Positions 1-5,827 of a DNA stretch of 9,722 nt are shown here, one piece after another. The stretch covers positions 1 through 9,722 of the forward strand of contig JAIEEW010000010.1 of assembly GCA_029067255.1 (NCBI GenBank), written 5' to 3'. Below the pieces are notes generated by a model, which saw only the letters and a list, made by a program, of their open reading frames with translations, was not told the DNA's origin and did not search any database. This DNA is from Clostridia bacterium (lineage in GTDB: Bacteria > Bacillota > Clostridia > Christensenellales > UBA3700). Position numbers and translations under genes: made by a program. Each line of letters opens with the position of its first letter. Position 1 is the stretch's first letter.

Positions 1-795
1 TAATGCAAATATATCTATATCAAATTTTAATCCATCATCGATAATTTGATCTAACAATGTCGCTTTAGTCGTATCAAATTCATCAATAAAAGTAATGCTA
101 TTTTTCATTAACAATTCATTATTATATATGTAAAATGACATTCGAGAAAAAGTATCAATTGGACTGAAGAATTTCTTTGTACTTGATAATACTACCTTAA
201 TATCATCATTTCTCAATTTGCATGCAGGATAAAGTTCGGCAAGCCATTTATTGTTCTTGATAAACTTATCTTTTTCATACACTGTTTTATTATGAAAAAA
301 AGTTTTCTTAATAAATTGTCTAAATTTAACTTCGGTATCTTTTTCAATCTTTTGTTCATAAGATTGAATCAGCCGTTTATTTTGCTCATACTCTTGACCG
401 AAATTTTTAGTTCTTCTGAGTTTCTCATTATCTTTTCTAAATTTATAAAGTGTTTCAATATCCAAGTTAAGGCTTTTATATTCTTCCGAATTTACGACTT
501 CAAAATTCGTTATTTGTGTTGAATGCCATTTTTCAGTGACGGACTCCCAATAAGGCTTTAGATACAAACAATATTTATCATAATTATCCCCCAAGAGATT
601 CTTTAATTGTTTCTCTGGAAGATTCCTTTTTAAATTTGTTACAAAATAAACACGTTTTACCAATAGTGATTTATCATTTATAAATTTATTTATAAATCTA
701 ATTACACTAGTTGTTTTACCAAAACCAGTTGGCAAATCCAATAACATTAAACCGCTATCTTTCTTATTAACAAAATCCTCTATACTCTTTAGCAT
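1..795 (-). CDS. SF2-type (DExD) helicase, N-terminal part, runs off the window
   Basis: An open frame begins at the ATG at 795-793 and continues without a stop for 265 codons to the window edge, so the C-terminus is missing. Residues 21-30 read LPTGFGKTTS, a Walker A / motif I, followed by a motif Ia-like VYFVTN at 49-54. Residues 234-241 contain TFIDEFD, a DExD motif II with D238, E239 and D241. About 210 residues separate the two motifs, including a charged, probably coiled stretch near residues 125-165. The family uses ATP to move on or unwind nucleic acid; the layout resembles Cas3-like or other defence-associated helicases, but the part seen cannot decide between them. The gene lies 70 bp after the reverse transcriptase and has its own consensus promoter. 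Only a weak AGG stands before the ATG. Base composition is very AT-rich, like the retron and unlike the conjugation genes. Confidence 0.8.
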   Translation of the reverse strand, partial: MLKSIEDFVNKKDSGLMLLDLPTGFGKTTSVIRFINKFINDKSLLVKRVYFVTNLKRNLPEKQLKNLLGDNYDKYCLYLKPYWESVTEKWHSTQITNFEVVNSEEYKSLNLDIETLYKFRKDNEKLRRTKNFGQEYEQNKRLIQSYEQKIEKDTEVKFRQFIKKTFFHNKTVYEKDKFIKNNKWLAELYPACKLRNDDIKVVLSSTKKFFSPIDTFSRMSFYIYNNELLMKNSITFIDEFDTTKATLLDQIIDDGLKFDIDIFAL

Positions 796-821
796 AATCT
801 ATACCTAGGCAATTTTATTAG

Positions 822-850
822 ATTATATCATTATTAACATTAAATTTCAA
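822..850 (-). promoter_or_regulatory. Sigma-70-type promoter for the helicase gene
   Basis: On the minus strand TTGAAA (850-845), a 17-bp spacer and TATAAT (827-822) form a near-perfect vegetative promoter. Transcription would start near 815, about 20 nt before the helicase ATG. The -35 box lies inside the hairpin at the end of the reverse transcriptase gene. The helicase may therefore be transcribed separately from the retron operon. Confidence 0.6.
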
Positions 851-866
851 TATGTTATTGAAATTT
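842..866. other. AT-rich perfect hairpin at the reverse transcriptase stop codon
   Basis: AAATTTCAAT and its exact inverse complement are separated by 5 nt, giving a 10-bp stem that touches the stop codon of the reverse transcriptase. No T-run follows on the minus strand, so it is not a convincing intrinsic terminator for the operon. It may be an RNA-stabilising 3' hairpin, or a site that modulates the helicase promoter it overlaps. Confidence 0.5.
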
Positions 867-1849
867 TAAAGTTTATGCGTTATTCTCCTTATTCTTTTTA
901 TCTGTCCTTGGAATCCACCTAATTTGCCATTGATTGATTTTGTAACAGAAATACAGCCTTGTAAATGATCAATATTAGTAGTGTTTCCATCTTTAATTTC
1001 ATTTAAGTAATTATGCGCTTTTAACATTAGTTTGTTAGGCACTTGCATCTCTCCATTTTTATCAAGAATAACACCAGTAACTTTTTTTATGCTCGGCTTA
1101 TTGTACCATTTACACTTTTTGACCGACACTTCATACCCATTTCTATTTAGTATGTCCAACACGTTTTTTCTAAAATATGATGGAATTATATTGTCTGAAG
1201 AAAATACCACATCATCCACATAAACAGTCATAGAAATACAATGCTTGTCCGCCAGAATCTTCATTTCTTCAAACATTTCAATATTTGCTAAAAACGACAT
1301 AATAGGACTAATCGGCGAGCCAGTAATTAAATGATTTCTTTCTTTGATGGAATTTTCTTTGATAAAATCATTCACTTCCATCATAGTTTCGTCATCTTGA
1401 TTTTTCAAATCTAGATCAACTGTTGTTAGATTAGTTAAAATATTTGCCACATCTGGAGACGTTTGCAATTTATTAAGATAAAACTTATATACCTTATTTC
1501 TACTAATATTCGGGAAAAACTTCGAAATATCAATCTTAAAAAGATATTTCTTATTTTCGTGAATTCTCGCATTATCTATATAACTTTTCCCCTTAATCCC
1601 TGAAAAAACATAAGTCGGGAAATCAATCCTTTGTAATGAACTTAAAATAATTGATTGAATGCTTTTCAAATCTTTATCTGGCGCTTCCACCAATCGCTTT
1701 TTATTGTTGTCTGGATTTATATGAATAAAAGGTTTAATTTTACTATTAACAAAAGAGCTTTTACAATACACATTTCTATCTATATGTAAAAGCTCTAATA
1801 ATTTTTTCTTAGATTTTAATCCGTAAAGATAACATCTTTTATATTCCAA
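866..1849 (-). CDS. Retron-type reverse transcriptase
   Basis: This 327-aa protein is of normal size for a retron RT, which copies part of its own structured RNA into msDNA joined to that RNA. The motifs appear in order: KRLVEAP (51-57), the retron-specific NAxxH as NARIH (93-97), then KIDISKFFPNI (105-115) with catalytic D107. GSPISPIMS (177-185) follows, then the catalytic YVDD (210-213) and the retron-specific VTG (257-259). There is no maturase, endonuclease or diversity-generating repeat nearby, which argues against a group II intron or DGR enzyme. The start is a TTG at 1849-1847 with GAGG eight bases upstream; no in-frame ATG lies close by. YVDD in place of the more usual YADD is a mild deviation. 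The gene follows the small ORF at 1885-2103 by 35 bp and a structured RNA region, as expected of a retron operon. Confidence 0.88.
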   Translation of the reverse strand: MEYKRCYLYGLKSKKKLLELLHIDRNVYCKSSFVNSKIKPFIHINPDNNKKRLVEAPDKDLKSIQSIILSSLQRIDFPTYVFSGIKGKSYIDNARIHENKKYLFKIDISKFFPNISRNKVYKFYLNKLQTSPDVANILTNLTTVDLDLKNQDDETMMEVNDFIKENSIKERNHLITGSPISPIMSFLANIEMFEEMKILADKHCISMTVYVDDVVFSSDNIIPSYFRKNVLDILNRNGYEVSVKKCKWYNKPSIKKVTGVILDKNGEMQVPNKLMLKAHNYLNEIKDGNTTNIDHLQGCISVTKSINGKLGGFQGQIKRIRRITHKL

Positions 1850-1884
1850 AGGTATAACCTCATTATATTTGAATTAAGTTGCGC

Positions 1885-2103
1885 TTATCCCAATTTTGCA
1901 AATATTTCAAATAGAAGAACGAAAATATTTACAAATACGGAACGAATAAGTTTACCTAATGCTTTAAGCCAAGTCTTAAAAGACTTTTTCTTTTTGCTAG
2001 TTTTTTTATTAACACTAGCATTGTCATTAACGATTATGGTATTATTGTTTCCATGCACATGCACATTAATGACAGTTGAAGTTGGAACTTTGTTCTTCTT
2101 CAT
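1885..2103 (-). CDS. Small basic protein with hydrophobic C-terminus, retron-associated
   Basis: I do not recognise this family. From the ATG at 2103 it is 72 aa. An alternative ATG at 2160 would give 91 aa, but no ribosome binding site precedes it, while AAGGAGG lies 11 nt before the 2103 start. The N-terminal half has a beta-like segment, VINVHVHGNNNTIIVND, with alternating hydrophobic residues. A lysine cluster (KKTSKKKK) follows, then about 28 residues rich in W, L, I, V and F that end at the stop and could form one membrane-inserting helix. It sits between the predicted retron RNA and the reverse transcriptase, in the same direction. A membrane-acting effector or an RNA/DNA-binding accessory protein are both possible; this is inference from position and composition only. 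Confidence 0.6.
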   Translation of the reverse strand: MKKNKVPTSTVINVHVHGNNNTIIVNDNASVNKKTSKKKKSFKTWLKALGKLIRSVFVNIFVLLFEIFAKLG

Positions 2104-2179
2104 AATTTGGTCTACCTCCTTTTTTGTTATTTGCCCACTTATTGTGGTCTCCTTCACCATCTAACAAAAAACTGAGGTA

Positions 2180-2390
2180 ATAACGGTATAAACTAAAACG
2201 CAACAAATTCATGAGCACTATATTAGTGCCCAACTCCTTCGCTCTTCTTCTCTTCTCTCTTCCCTTTCTATGATTTTGAGTAGAGGGTGTTTAGATTAGA
2301 TGCGCAGGGAAAATCCTTCTAAACGAAGTCCATTGATATATGATATCAACCAAATGTAACAGGAGTTATATTCTACCGTATCGCATTAGT
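2180..2390 (-). ncRNA. Predicted retron msr-msd non-coding RNA
   Basis: This untranslated stretch of about 210 nt lies between a perfect promoter and the small ORF upstream of the retron RT, where msr-msd RNA belongs. On the minus strand an outer helix can form between ACGGTA (2379-2374) and TACCGT (2188-2183), a short a1/a2 candidate. Inside it AACTCCT (2367-2361) pairs with AGGAGTT (2238-2232). This encloses hairpin 1 (TTGATAT/ATATCAA, 2349-2333) and hairpin 2 (GTTTAGA/TCTAAAC arms, 2324-2289). Hairpin 3 (GGGCACTA with TAGTGCTC, 2231-2213) stacks directly next to it. A TAG just after the a1 candidate (2375-2373) could hold the branching G, by analogy with known retrons. The outer helix is short for an a1/a2 pair, so exact ends and the msr/msd border are uncertain. 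Confidence 0.55.
2234..2269 (-). other. Polypurine tract inside the predicted retron RNA
   Basis: On the minus strand 35 of 36 bases are purines; the only C is at 2241. Parts are mirror-symmetric, such as AGAGAAGAGA and GAAGAGAAG. If this lies in the msd, the msDNA would carry a long polypyrimidine run. It lies between hairpin 2 and hairpin 3 and is not explained by any coding frame I trust. Confidence 0.6.
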
Positions 2391-2399
2391 ATAATTATT
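2391..2399. repeat. Left copy of 9-bp target duplication
   Basis: ATAATTATT here is repeated exactly at 3893-3901 on the other side of the transposase gene. Nine bases is, as I recall, the duplication size of the ISLre2 family. The word is all A/T, so chance agreement cannot be excluded. Confidence 0.5.
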
Positions 2400-2425
2400 T
2401 TATCAAAATGAAATAATTTTGTCAA
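2397..2425 (-). promoter_or_regulatory. Consensus promoter for the retron operon
   Basis: TTGACA (2425-2420), a 17-bp spacer and TAAAAT (2402-2397) lie on the minus strand, placing the transcription start near 2390, just before the structured RNA. The -35 box, the spacer and half of the -10 box fall inside the inferred end of the insertion sequence, so this may be a hybrid promoter created by the insertion. Confidence 0.7.
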
Positions 2426-2456
2426 GTTTTATATATAAATGATAGTGTCAAGTTTT
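2420..2456. repeat. Two direct copies of TGTCAAGTTTT near the IS left end
   Basis: The 11-base word occurs at 2420-2430 and 2446-2456, 26 bp apart, between the transposase stop and the inferred IS end. Each copy contains TTGACA or TTGAC on the minus strand; the outer one is the -35 box of the retron promoter. Confidence 0.6.
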
Positions 2457-2470
2457 TTAGGCATATTTTT

Positions 2471-3835
2471 TTATTTTATTTTTAATAAACCACGTAAAAG
2501 CCTTGAAATTGGTGTAATTTGCCCCTCGAAGCCAATAACTCGATGCTGTTCCGCCGCTGTCGATGCGGCACCAGGTTTAACAATGTTAAAATTTGACTTG
2601 AATTTATTTGTATAAATTTCTATCATATTCTCTGCTGGTGTTTTGCCATATCGGATCAAGTCAAAAAAATTGCCGCCATTAAAGTAAAAGGCGCGAAGTT
2701 TTGCAATTTGCCCTGCACCTGGTTTACTCCACCCCATGGGACGCGAACTCATTCGAGACGACAGCACATGGGAAACGTGCCCTTCGACGCTGCATCGATT
2801 CTCGATTGCGTACGAATTAATGTTGTTGCGCAGATAAAAATATTTGTCGGCTATCGCCTGACGTTCAGAGCGTTCGGTGTATTTCATATATTGAGATACG
2901 CAAATTTCTTTAAGCATCTCCTGGTCATTTCTTCTCATGGCCAACAATATACAACTTCGAACTTTTTTATTGCCCTTGGCAATTATCGTAGCAGATTTTT
3001 GAATATGGAATTTGTCAATGTGGTACTTTGCCTTCGGAAAAACATATTGACCGTATTTTATCCACTGTGCTCCGTCTCCTGAAATATGAATATTTGAATT
3101 GCGCAACGTATAGTTCCGATACAAGTAATGTGCGACGTCATTCCATATTTTATCCGGATCGTCATCAATTGATACAAAGTATCGAACATTCTCAAGTTGC
3201 GTTCGGCCTTTACCAATCGTCTTTACCCCATCGTGCACATAGATCAATTTCACTTCAGCGCTTTTGCCGCTTTGCAAGTGAATATGGTCTTCGTCTGCTT
3301 CGATATAGATATTATCTACCACGCGACGTTGTAACGGTTCATCAGCTTCTATCTTTCTCAATTTCTTCGTCAAATTGTAAACGGATTGGCGCGACACAAT
3401 ATTATTTACCGACTTACTGGAACGCCCAAAACTTGTCAGAGCGGCGCCTTCAATCAATTTTGCTTGAAGGCCTTGCTCAATTCGATACCGTTTCTCTAGT
3501 CCAAGCATCTCGTCAACTGCAAAAAAGCGCCTTTGTCTCTTCTTATCAAAATAACAAACTCTCTTTAATGTTACTTCGCCCAATTCTGTGATCAACCGTC
3601 TTGACTTTGATTCATCTTTTATTGTTACTTGGTGTTTATCTCGACTTTCACTAAAAATAGCATCCGCCTTTTCGCATAAAGTCTCTAAAATCTTGACGCC
3701 AAAATTGTTTGTCAAGACTTTCGTTTCTTGAACGGCAAGCGCAAATGATCCTTGCGTTATAGCCTTACCGAGCATTGAAATGATTGAACTCACACATTCG
3801 TTTACTAAAACCTTTATCTTTTCCTTAGTGTCCAA
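2471..3835 (-). CDS. ISLre2-family transposase
   Basis: This 454-aa protein has the usual length of ISLre2 (UPF0236) transposases, which cut and join the element during transposition. Family features seen are IYIEADEDHIHLQ (177-188), ISGDGAQWIK (251-260), HIDKFHIQK (272-280) and the C-terminal VEGHVSHVLSSRMSSRPMGW (350-369). The acidic residues D181 or D183, D254 and E351 are plausible DDE catalytic residues, though I assign them by pattern only. The start is a TTG at 3835-3833 with AAGGAG six bases upstream. The frame is intact from start to stop, so the element may still be active. It faces the same way as all neighbours, and its last codons lie about 70 bp inside the inferred left end. Confidence 0.9.
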   Translation of the reverse strand: MDTKEKIKVLVNECVSSIISMLGKAITQGSFALAVQETKVLTNNFGVKILETLCEKADAIFSESRDKHQVTIKDESKSRRLITELGEVTLKRVCYFDKKRQRRFFAVDEMLGLEKRYRIEQGLQAKLIEGAALTSFGRSSKSVNNIVSRQSVYNLTKKLRKIEADEPLQRRVVDNIYIEADEDHIHLQSGKSAEVKLIYVHDGVKTIGKGRTQLENVRYFVSIDDDPDKIWNDVAHYLYRNYTLRNSNIHISGDGAQWIKYGQYVFPKAKYHIDKFHIQKSATIIAKGNKKVRSCILLAMRRNDQEMLKEICVSQYMKYTERSERQAIADKYFYLRNNINSYAIENRCSVEGHVSHVLSSRMSSRPMGWSKPGAGQIAKLRAFYFNGGNFFDLIRYGKTPAENMIEIYTNKFKSNFNIVKPGAASTAAEQHRVIGFEGQITPISRLLRGLLKIK

Positions 3836-3892
3836 AATTTTCTCCTTTTTGGCAAATGCCTTTTATTCTAGTAAATTTTAGCATAACGAAAG

Positions 3893-3901
3893 ATAATTAT
3901 T
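3893..3901. repeat. Right copy of 9-bp target duplication
   Basis: Exact copy of ATAATTATT at 2391-2399, adjoining the inferred right end of the insertion sequence. Confidence 0.5.
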
Positions 3902-3907
3902 CAATGG

Positions 3908-3936
3908 AAAAACGCCATATCTTTCGATATGACGTT
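3908..3936 (-). terminator. Intrinsic terminator ending the toxin block
   Basis: Read on the minus strand, an 11-bp stem (3936-3926 with 3921-3911) closes on a GAAA tetraloop and runs into five T residues. The single non-Watson-Crick position is a G-U wobble in minus-strand RNA but a C-A mismatch in plus-strand RNA, so the signal is directional. It lies 42 bp after the VapD-like stop codon and just outside the insertion sequence. Confidence 0.75.
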
Positions 3937-3951
3937 AAAACTTTATATATT

Positions 3952-3974
3952 GGTAAAGACAAATTGTCTTTACC
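3952..3974. repeat. 23-bp palindrome, copy 1 (after the VapD-like gene)
   Basis: GGTAAAGACA and its inverse complement are separated by AAT, three bases beyond the VapD-like stop codon. Identical palindromes lie at 4919-4941 and, one base shorter, at 6019-6040. No T-run follows. Possible roles are a protein-binding dyad, an mRNA 3' hairpin or a recombination site. Confidence 0.8.
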
Positions 3975-4004
3975 GCTTTACTTTCCTTTTGCTAGCGAAC
4001 TCTT
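3952..4004. repeat. 53-bp direct repeat, copy 1
   Basis: This stretch matches 4919-4971 at 52 of 53 positions (the difference is CTAGC here against CTGGC there). It covers the palindrome, the stop codon and the last eight codons of the VapD-like gene. The two copies are 967 bp apart and bracket the VapD-like gene and its 116-aa partner. Confidence 0.9.
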
Positions 4005-4532
4005 CGAAATGTTGTATTGACTAGTCTTTTGCGTTTGTTTCTTTTGAGATAGCCATCTTCCATTTTTTTCTTGTGTCTTCAGATACTTCATTGACTCGGC
4101 AAGCATCTTGTTTGCGGTTTTCTGCCCAAACTTCTCAACGTTTGATTTATAATTTGGCGTATCTTTGTACATTTCTATAAGTTCATCATTCTTTTGCTGA
4201 TGACTTGGAATCATCTCTTCCGATTTTAATTCATTTGCAACATTCTTAACTTCTTTAGTTAAATCGTATTGCCTACCAACATCTGTTACATCAAATTTCT
4301 TTACACAGTCGGCAAACCAAGAATGTTGACTAATAATCATTGACAATGCATTGGAAATTGCTAAACTATCTATTTTGTTTTTAGACACGTAACCAGAGCC
4401 TTGACGATGTACAAAACCACAATCTTTAAGAGTCTCTTTAATTTGCTTATACCCATTCGGATATATTGCTTTTTCCTTCATAATATTTGTATCTAAATCA
4501 AAATTTATTGCTTTGTACTTCGGCCTTTCCAT
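3978..4532 (-). CDS. VapD-like (Cas2-fold) protein with lysine-rich C-terminal tail
   Basis: Residues 6-90 of this 184-aa protein read like VapD. They include KAINFDLDTNIMKE at the first strand, YKQIKETLKDCGFVHRQGSGY, then AISNALSMIISQHSWF (58-73) and a final strand near VKKFDV. VapD proteins share a ferredoxin-like fold with Cas2, and some are endoribonuclease toxins. Usual VapD proteins are about 95 aa; the extra 90 residues here are charged and contain YKDTPNYKSNVEKFGQKTA (122-140). They end in SSLAKGK, matching the tail of the ToxN-like protein. The ATG lies one base after the stop of the 116-aa gene, and its Shine-Dalgarno AAGGGG is inside the last codons of that gene, so translation is probably coupled. 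An intrinsic terminator follows. RNase activity is inferred from the family. Confidence 0.75.
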   Translation of the reverse strand: MERPKYKAINFDLDTNIMKEKAIYPNGYKQIKETLKDCGFVHRQGSGYVSKNKIDSLAISNALSMIISQHSWFADCVKKFDVTDVGRQYDLTKEVKNVANELKSEEMIPSHQQKNDELIEMYKDTPNYKSNVEKFGQKTANKMLAESMKYLKTQEKNGRWLSQKKQTQKTSQYNISKSSLAKGK

Positions 4533-4533
4533 A

Positions 4534-4884
4534 TTATCCCCTTAATACAAAACTCTTTCCCAACTCTTTTTTTGCATCAGCAAGACAATCCATATCTTGA
4601 TATGGCAAGGTCTCGTCGTCATCATTATCATACCAATGCCAAACTTTTACGTTCTCAAAAAACCAACGCTTCTGTCTAAGAATTAGATAGGCACTACTGA
4701 AAATGCCAAAATTGCTATCATTTTCGGGTTTTCCTAAATACATAATAGATCCGTCAATTTTCTTTTCTTTATCACATTTATGCTTGATAAAGACTTCGTC
4801 TATCAATTTCCACATTCTATTGATGTCATACTTATCATCTCGCTCGATTTTCTCGACGTCTAATTGAATTAACATTTTTTGCAT
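4534..4884 (-). CDS. Hypothetical 116-aa protein, probable partner of the VapD-like protein
   Basis: I do not recognise a named family. The predicted pattern (strand QKMLIQLDVE, helix around NRMWKLIDEVFIKHK, strand SIMYLGK, helix around GIFSSAYLILRQKRWFFENV, strand KVWHWYDN) resembles a ferredoxin-like fold. The stretch FSSAYLILRQKRWFFENV aligns loosely with ISNALSMIISQHSWFADCV of the VapD-like neighbour, so it may be a divergent VapD relative or a cognate antitoxin. The start ATG (4884-4882) has AGGAG about seven bases upstream. Its stop is separated by one base from the next ATG, which implies coupled expression at matched levels, as is common in toxin-antitoxin pairs. The C-terminal half is acidic (DNDDDET). 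Functional assignment is inference. Confidence 0.6.
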   Translation of the reverse strand: MQKMLIQLDVEKIERDDKYDINRMWKLIDEVFIKHKCDKEKKIDGSIMYLGKPENDSNFGIFSSAYLILRQKRWFFENVKVWHWYDNDDDETLPYQDMDCLADAKKELGKSFVLRG

Positions 4885-4918
4885 AGTTTTCTCCTATTAT
4901 GATAGATTTATCCTGTTA

Positions 4919-4941
4919 GGTAAAGACAAATTGTCTTTACC
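4919..4941. repeat. 23-bp palindrome, copy 2 (after the ToxN-like gene)
   Basis: Identical to the palindrome at 3952-3974. It begins three bases after the ToxN-like stop codon and lies 35 bp before the start of the 116-aa gene. No T-run follows on the minus strand. Confidence 0.8.
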
Positions 4942-4971
4942 GCTTTACTTTCCTTTTGCTGGCGAACTCTT
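4919..4971. repeat. 53-bp direct repeat, copy 2
   Basis: Partner of 3952-4004 with one mismatch. It covers the palindrome, the stop codon and the final codons (SSPAKGK) of the ToxN-like gene. Identity at the DNA level, beyond the protein tails, indicates recent duplication, gene conversion or a functional site. Confidence 0.9.
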
Positions 4972-5811
4972 TATTGTAACTGTCGTTACGGTTCCTTTAT
5001 CAGACGACTTCTTAGCCGTTGTTGACGATTTCTTAGATGTGTTCTTGCTCGCTTCTTTCGGACTCGATACAACCTGCTTTTTCTCGCTCTTGATGTCTTT
5101 ACACTTAACTTCTTTCTTCTCTTGTGTCAACGCTTGCAACAGAGCATCGGAAATCATTTTTTCCGCAACTTTCTTGCCGTACTTCTCTACAGCCTTTTTG
5201 TAAGTACTCGTCTCTCTGTACGTCTTTTCTGTCGGCAACAATACTTTCTGATCATTTGCCTTTTTTGTGTCTGTTTGCTCAACTTTATGCTCTTCCTTTT
5301 TGGATCTTATGACTTTACCTTCGCGCCAAAGATACTCTTTCTCTTCGAGCAAAAGAATATCATTGCATTGTGAAGCAATCTTACTCTCTGGATAATGTAC
5401 GCAGTGCAAATACACCTCCGAAGCACCTTCCATAATCTTTTTTTGCTCTCTTTGAACATATCTTGCTTGACGTTGTAACATCTTTTTTAAATTGCACGTC
5501 GGCAAATTTGAAATATCCATTAAATGTAAGTCTTTATTTTGCACTGGCAACATTGACGAAAATTCCAAATAACCGTTTTTCCCTTTGTTTAAACCATATG
5601 ATAGTCCCAATTCTACTTTTTCCTGTTCTACTTCTCCCACTCTTAATGGTATAAAATAGTTTGTCGTTCCCCCAAAGCCAAATAACACAACGCCTGATGT
5701 ACGTCTCTTGCTATCTTCTTTTACTGCTGTTTGTTTGCCACTATTTGTATGCGGTTTTATGTAGTCTTGATATGCTTTATCAAGATAGTAGATATTCATC
5801 CTTTCTTTCAT
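4945..5811 (-). CDS. ToxN/AbiQ-like type III toxin (endoribonuclease family) with long basic tail
   Basis: From the ATG at 5811 the protein has 288 aa; GGAG lies nine bases upstream. An in-frame ATG at 5847 falls inside the terminator hairpin and is unlikely. The first ~145 residues resemble ToxN/AbiQ. They begin MNIYYLDKAYQDYIK, then VVLFGFGGTTNYFIPLRV, FSSMLPVQNKDLHLMDIS and LKKMLQRQARYVQREQKKI. Known members cleave RNA and are held inactive by a repeat RNA encoded just upstream, which is present here. ToxN proteins are usually about 170 aa; the remaining ~120 residues are lysine- and serine-rich. They carry YKKAVEKYGKKVAEKM and end SSPAKGK, as in the VapD-like neighbour. The PLTS segment I associate with ToxN reads PLRV here, so an active-site change is possible. 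Expression should depend on read-through of the terminator at 5828-5864. Confidence 0.75.
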   Translation of the reverse strand: MKERMNIYYLDKAYQDYIKPHTNSGKQTAVKEDSKRRTSGVVLFGFGGTTNYFIPLRVGEVEQEKVELGLSYGLNKGKNGYLEFSSMLPVQNKDLHLMDISNLPTCNLKKMLQRQARYVQREQKKIMEGASEVYLHCVHYPESKIASQCNDILLLEEKEYLWREGKVIRSKKEEHKVEQTDTKKANDQKVLLPTEKTYRETSTYKKAVEKYGKKVAEKMISDALLQALTQEKKEVKCKDIKSEKKQVVSSPKEASKNTSKKSSTTAKKSSDKGTVTTVTIKSSPAKGK

Positions 5812-5827
5812 TTTAATTTTCTCCGAT

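Larger units (their letters stand above)
2400..3892 (-). mobile_element. ISLre2-family insertion sequence, about 1493 bp
   Basis: The element is defined by one transposase gene and the 9-bp direct repeat ATAATTATT immediately outside both ends. The two termini, read inwards, match at about 13 of 23 positions (TC at 4-5, ATG at 9-11, AATTT at 16-20), an imperfect terminal inverted repeat. The length of about 1.5 kb fits the family. A directly repeated 11-mer, TGTCAAGTTTT (2420-2430 and 2446-2456), lies near the left end and resembles a subterminal transposase-binding repeat. The insertion sits between the terminator of the conjugation/toxin block and the retron. The ends are inferred, not proven. 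Confidence 0.6.

Noticed and set aside
866..1849. Group II intron or diversity-generating reverse transcriptase
   Set aside because: There is no maturase or endonuclease domain and no template/variable repeat pair, and the retron motifs NAxxH and VTG are both present.
2708..3591. Plus-strand open frames opposite the transposase
   Set aside because: They are antisense shadows of a well-conserved transposase, with no ribosome binding sites and no recognisable protein features.
3978..4884. The VapD-like protein as a Cas2 from a CRISPR adaptation module
   Set aside because: No cas1, other cas genes or repeat array are present, and the sequence reads like VapD rather than Cas2.
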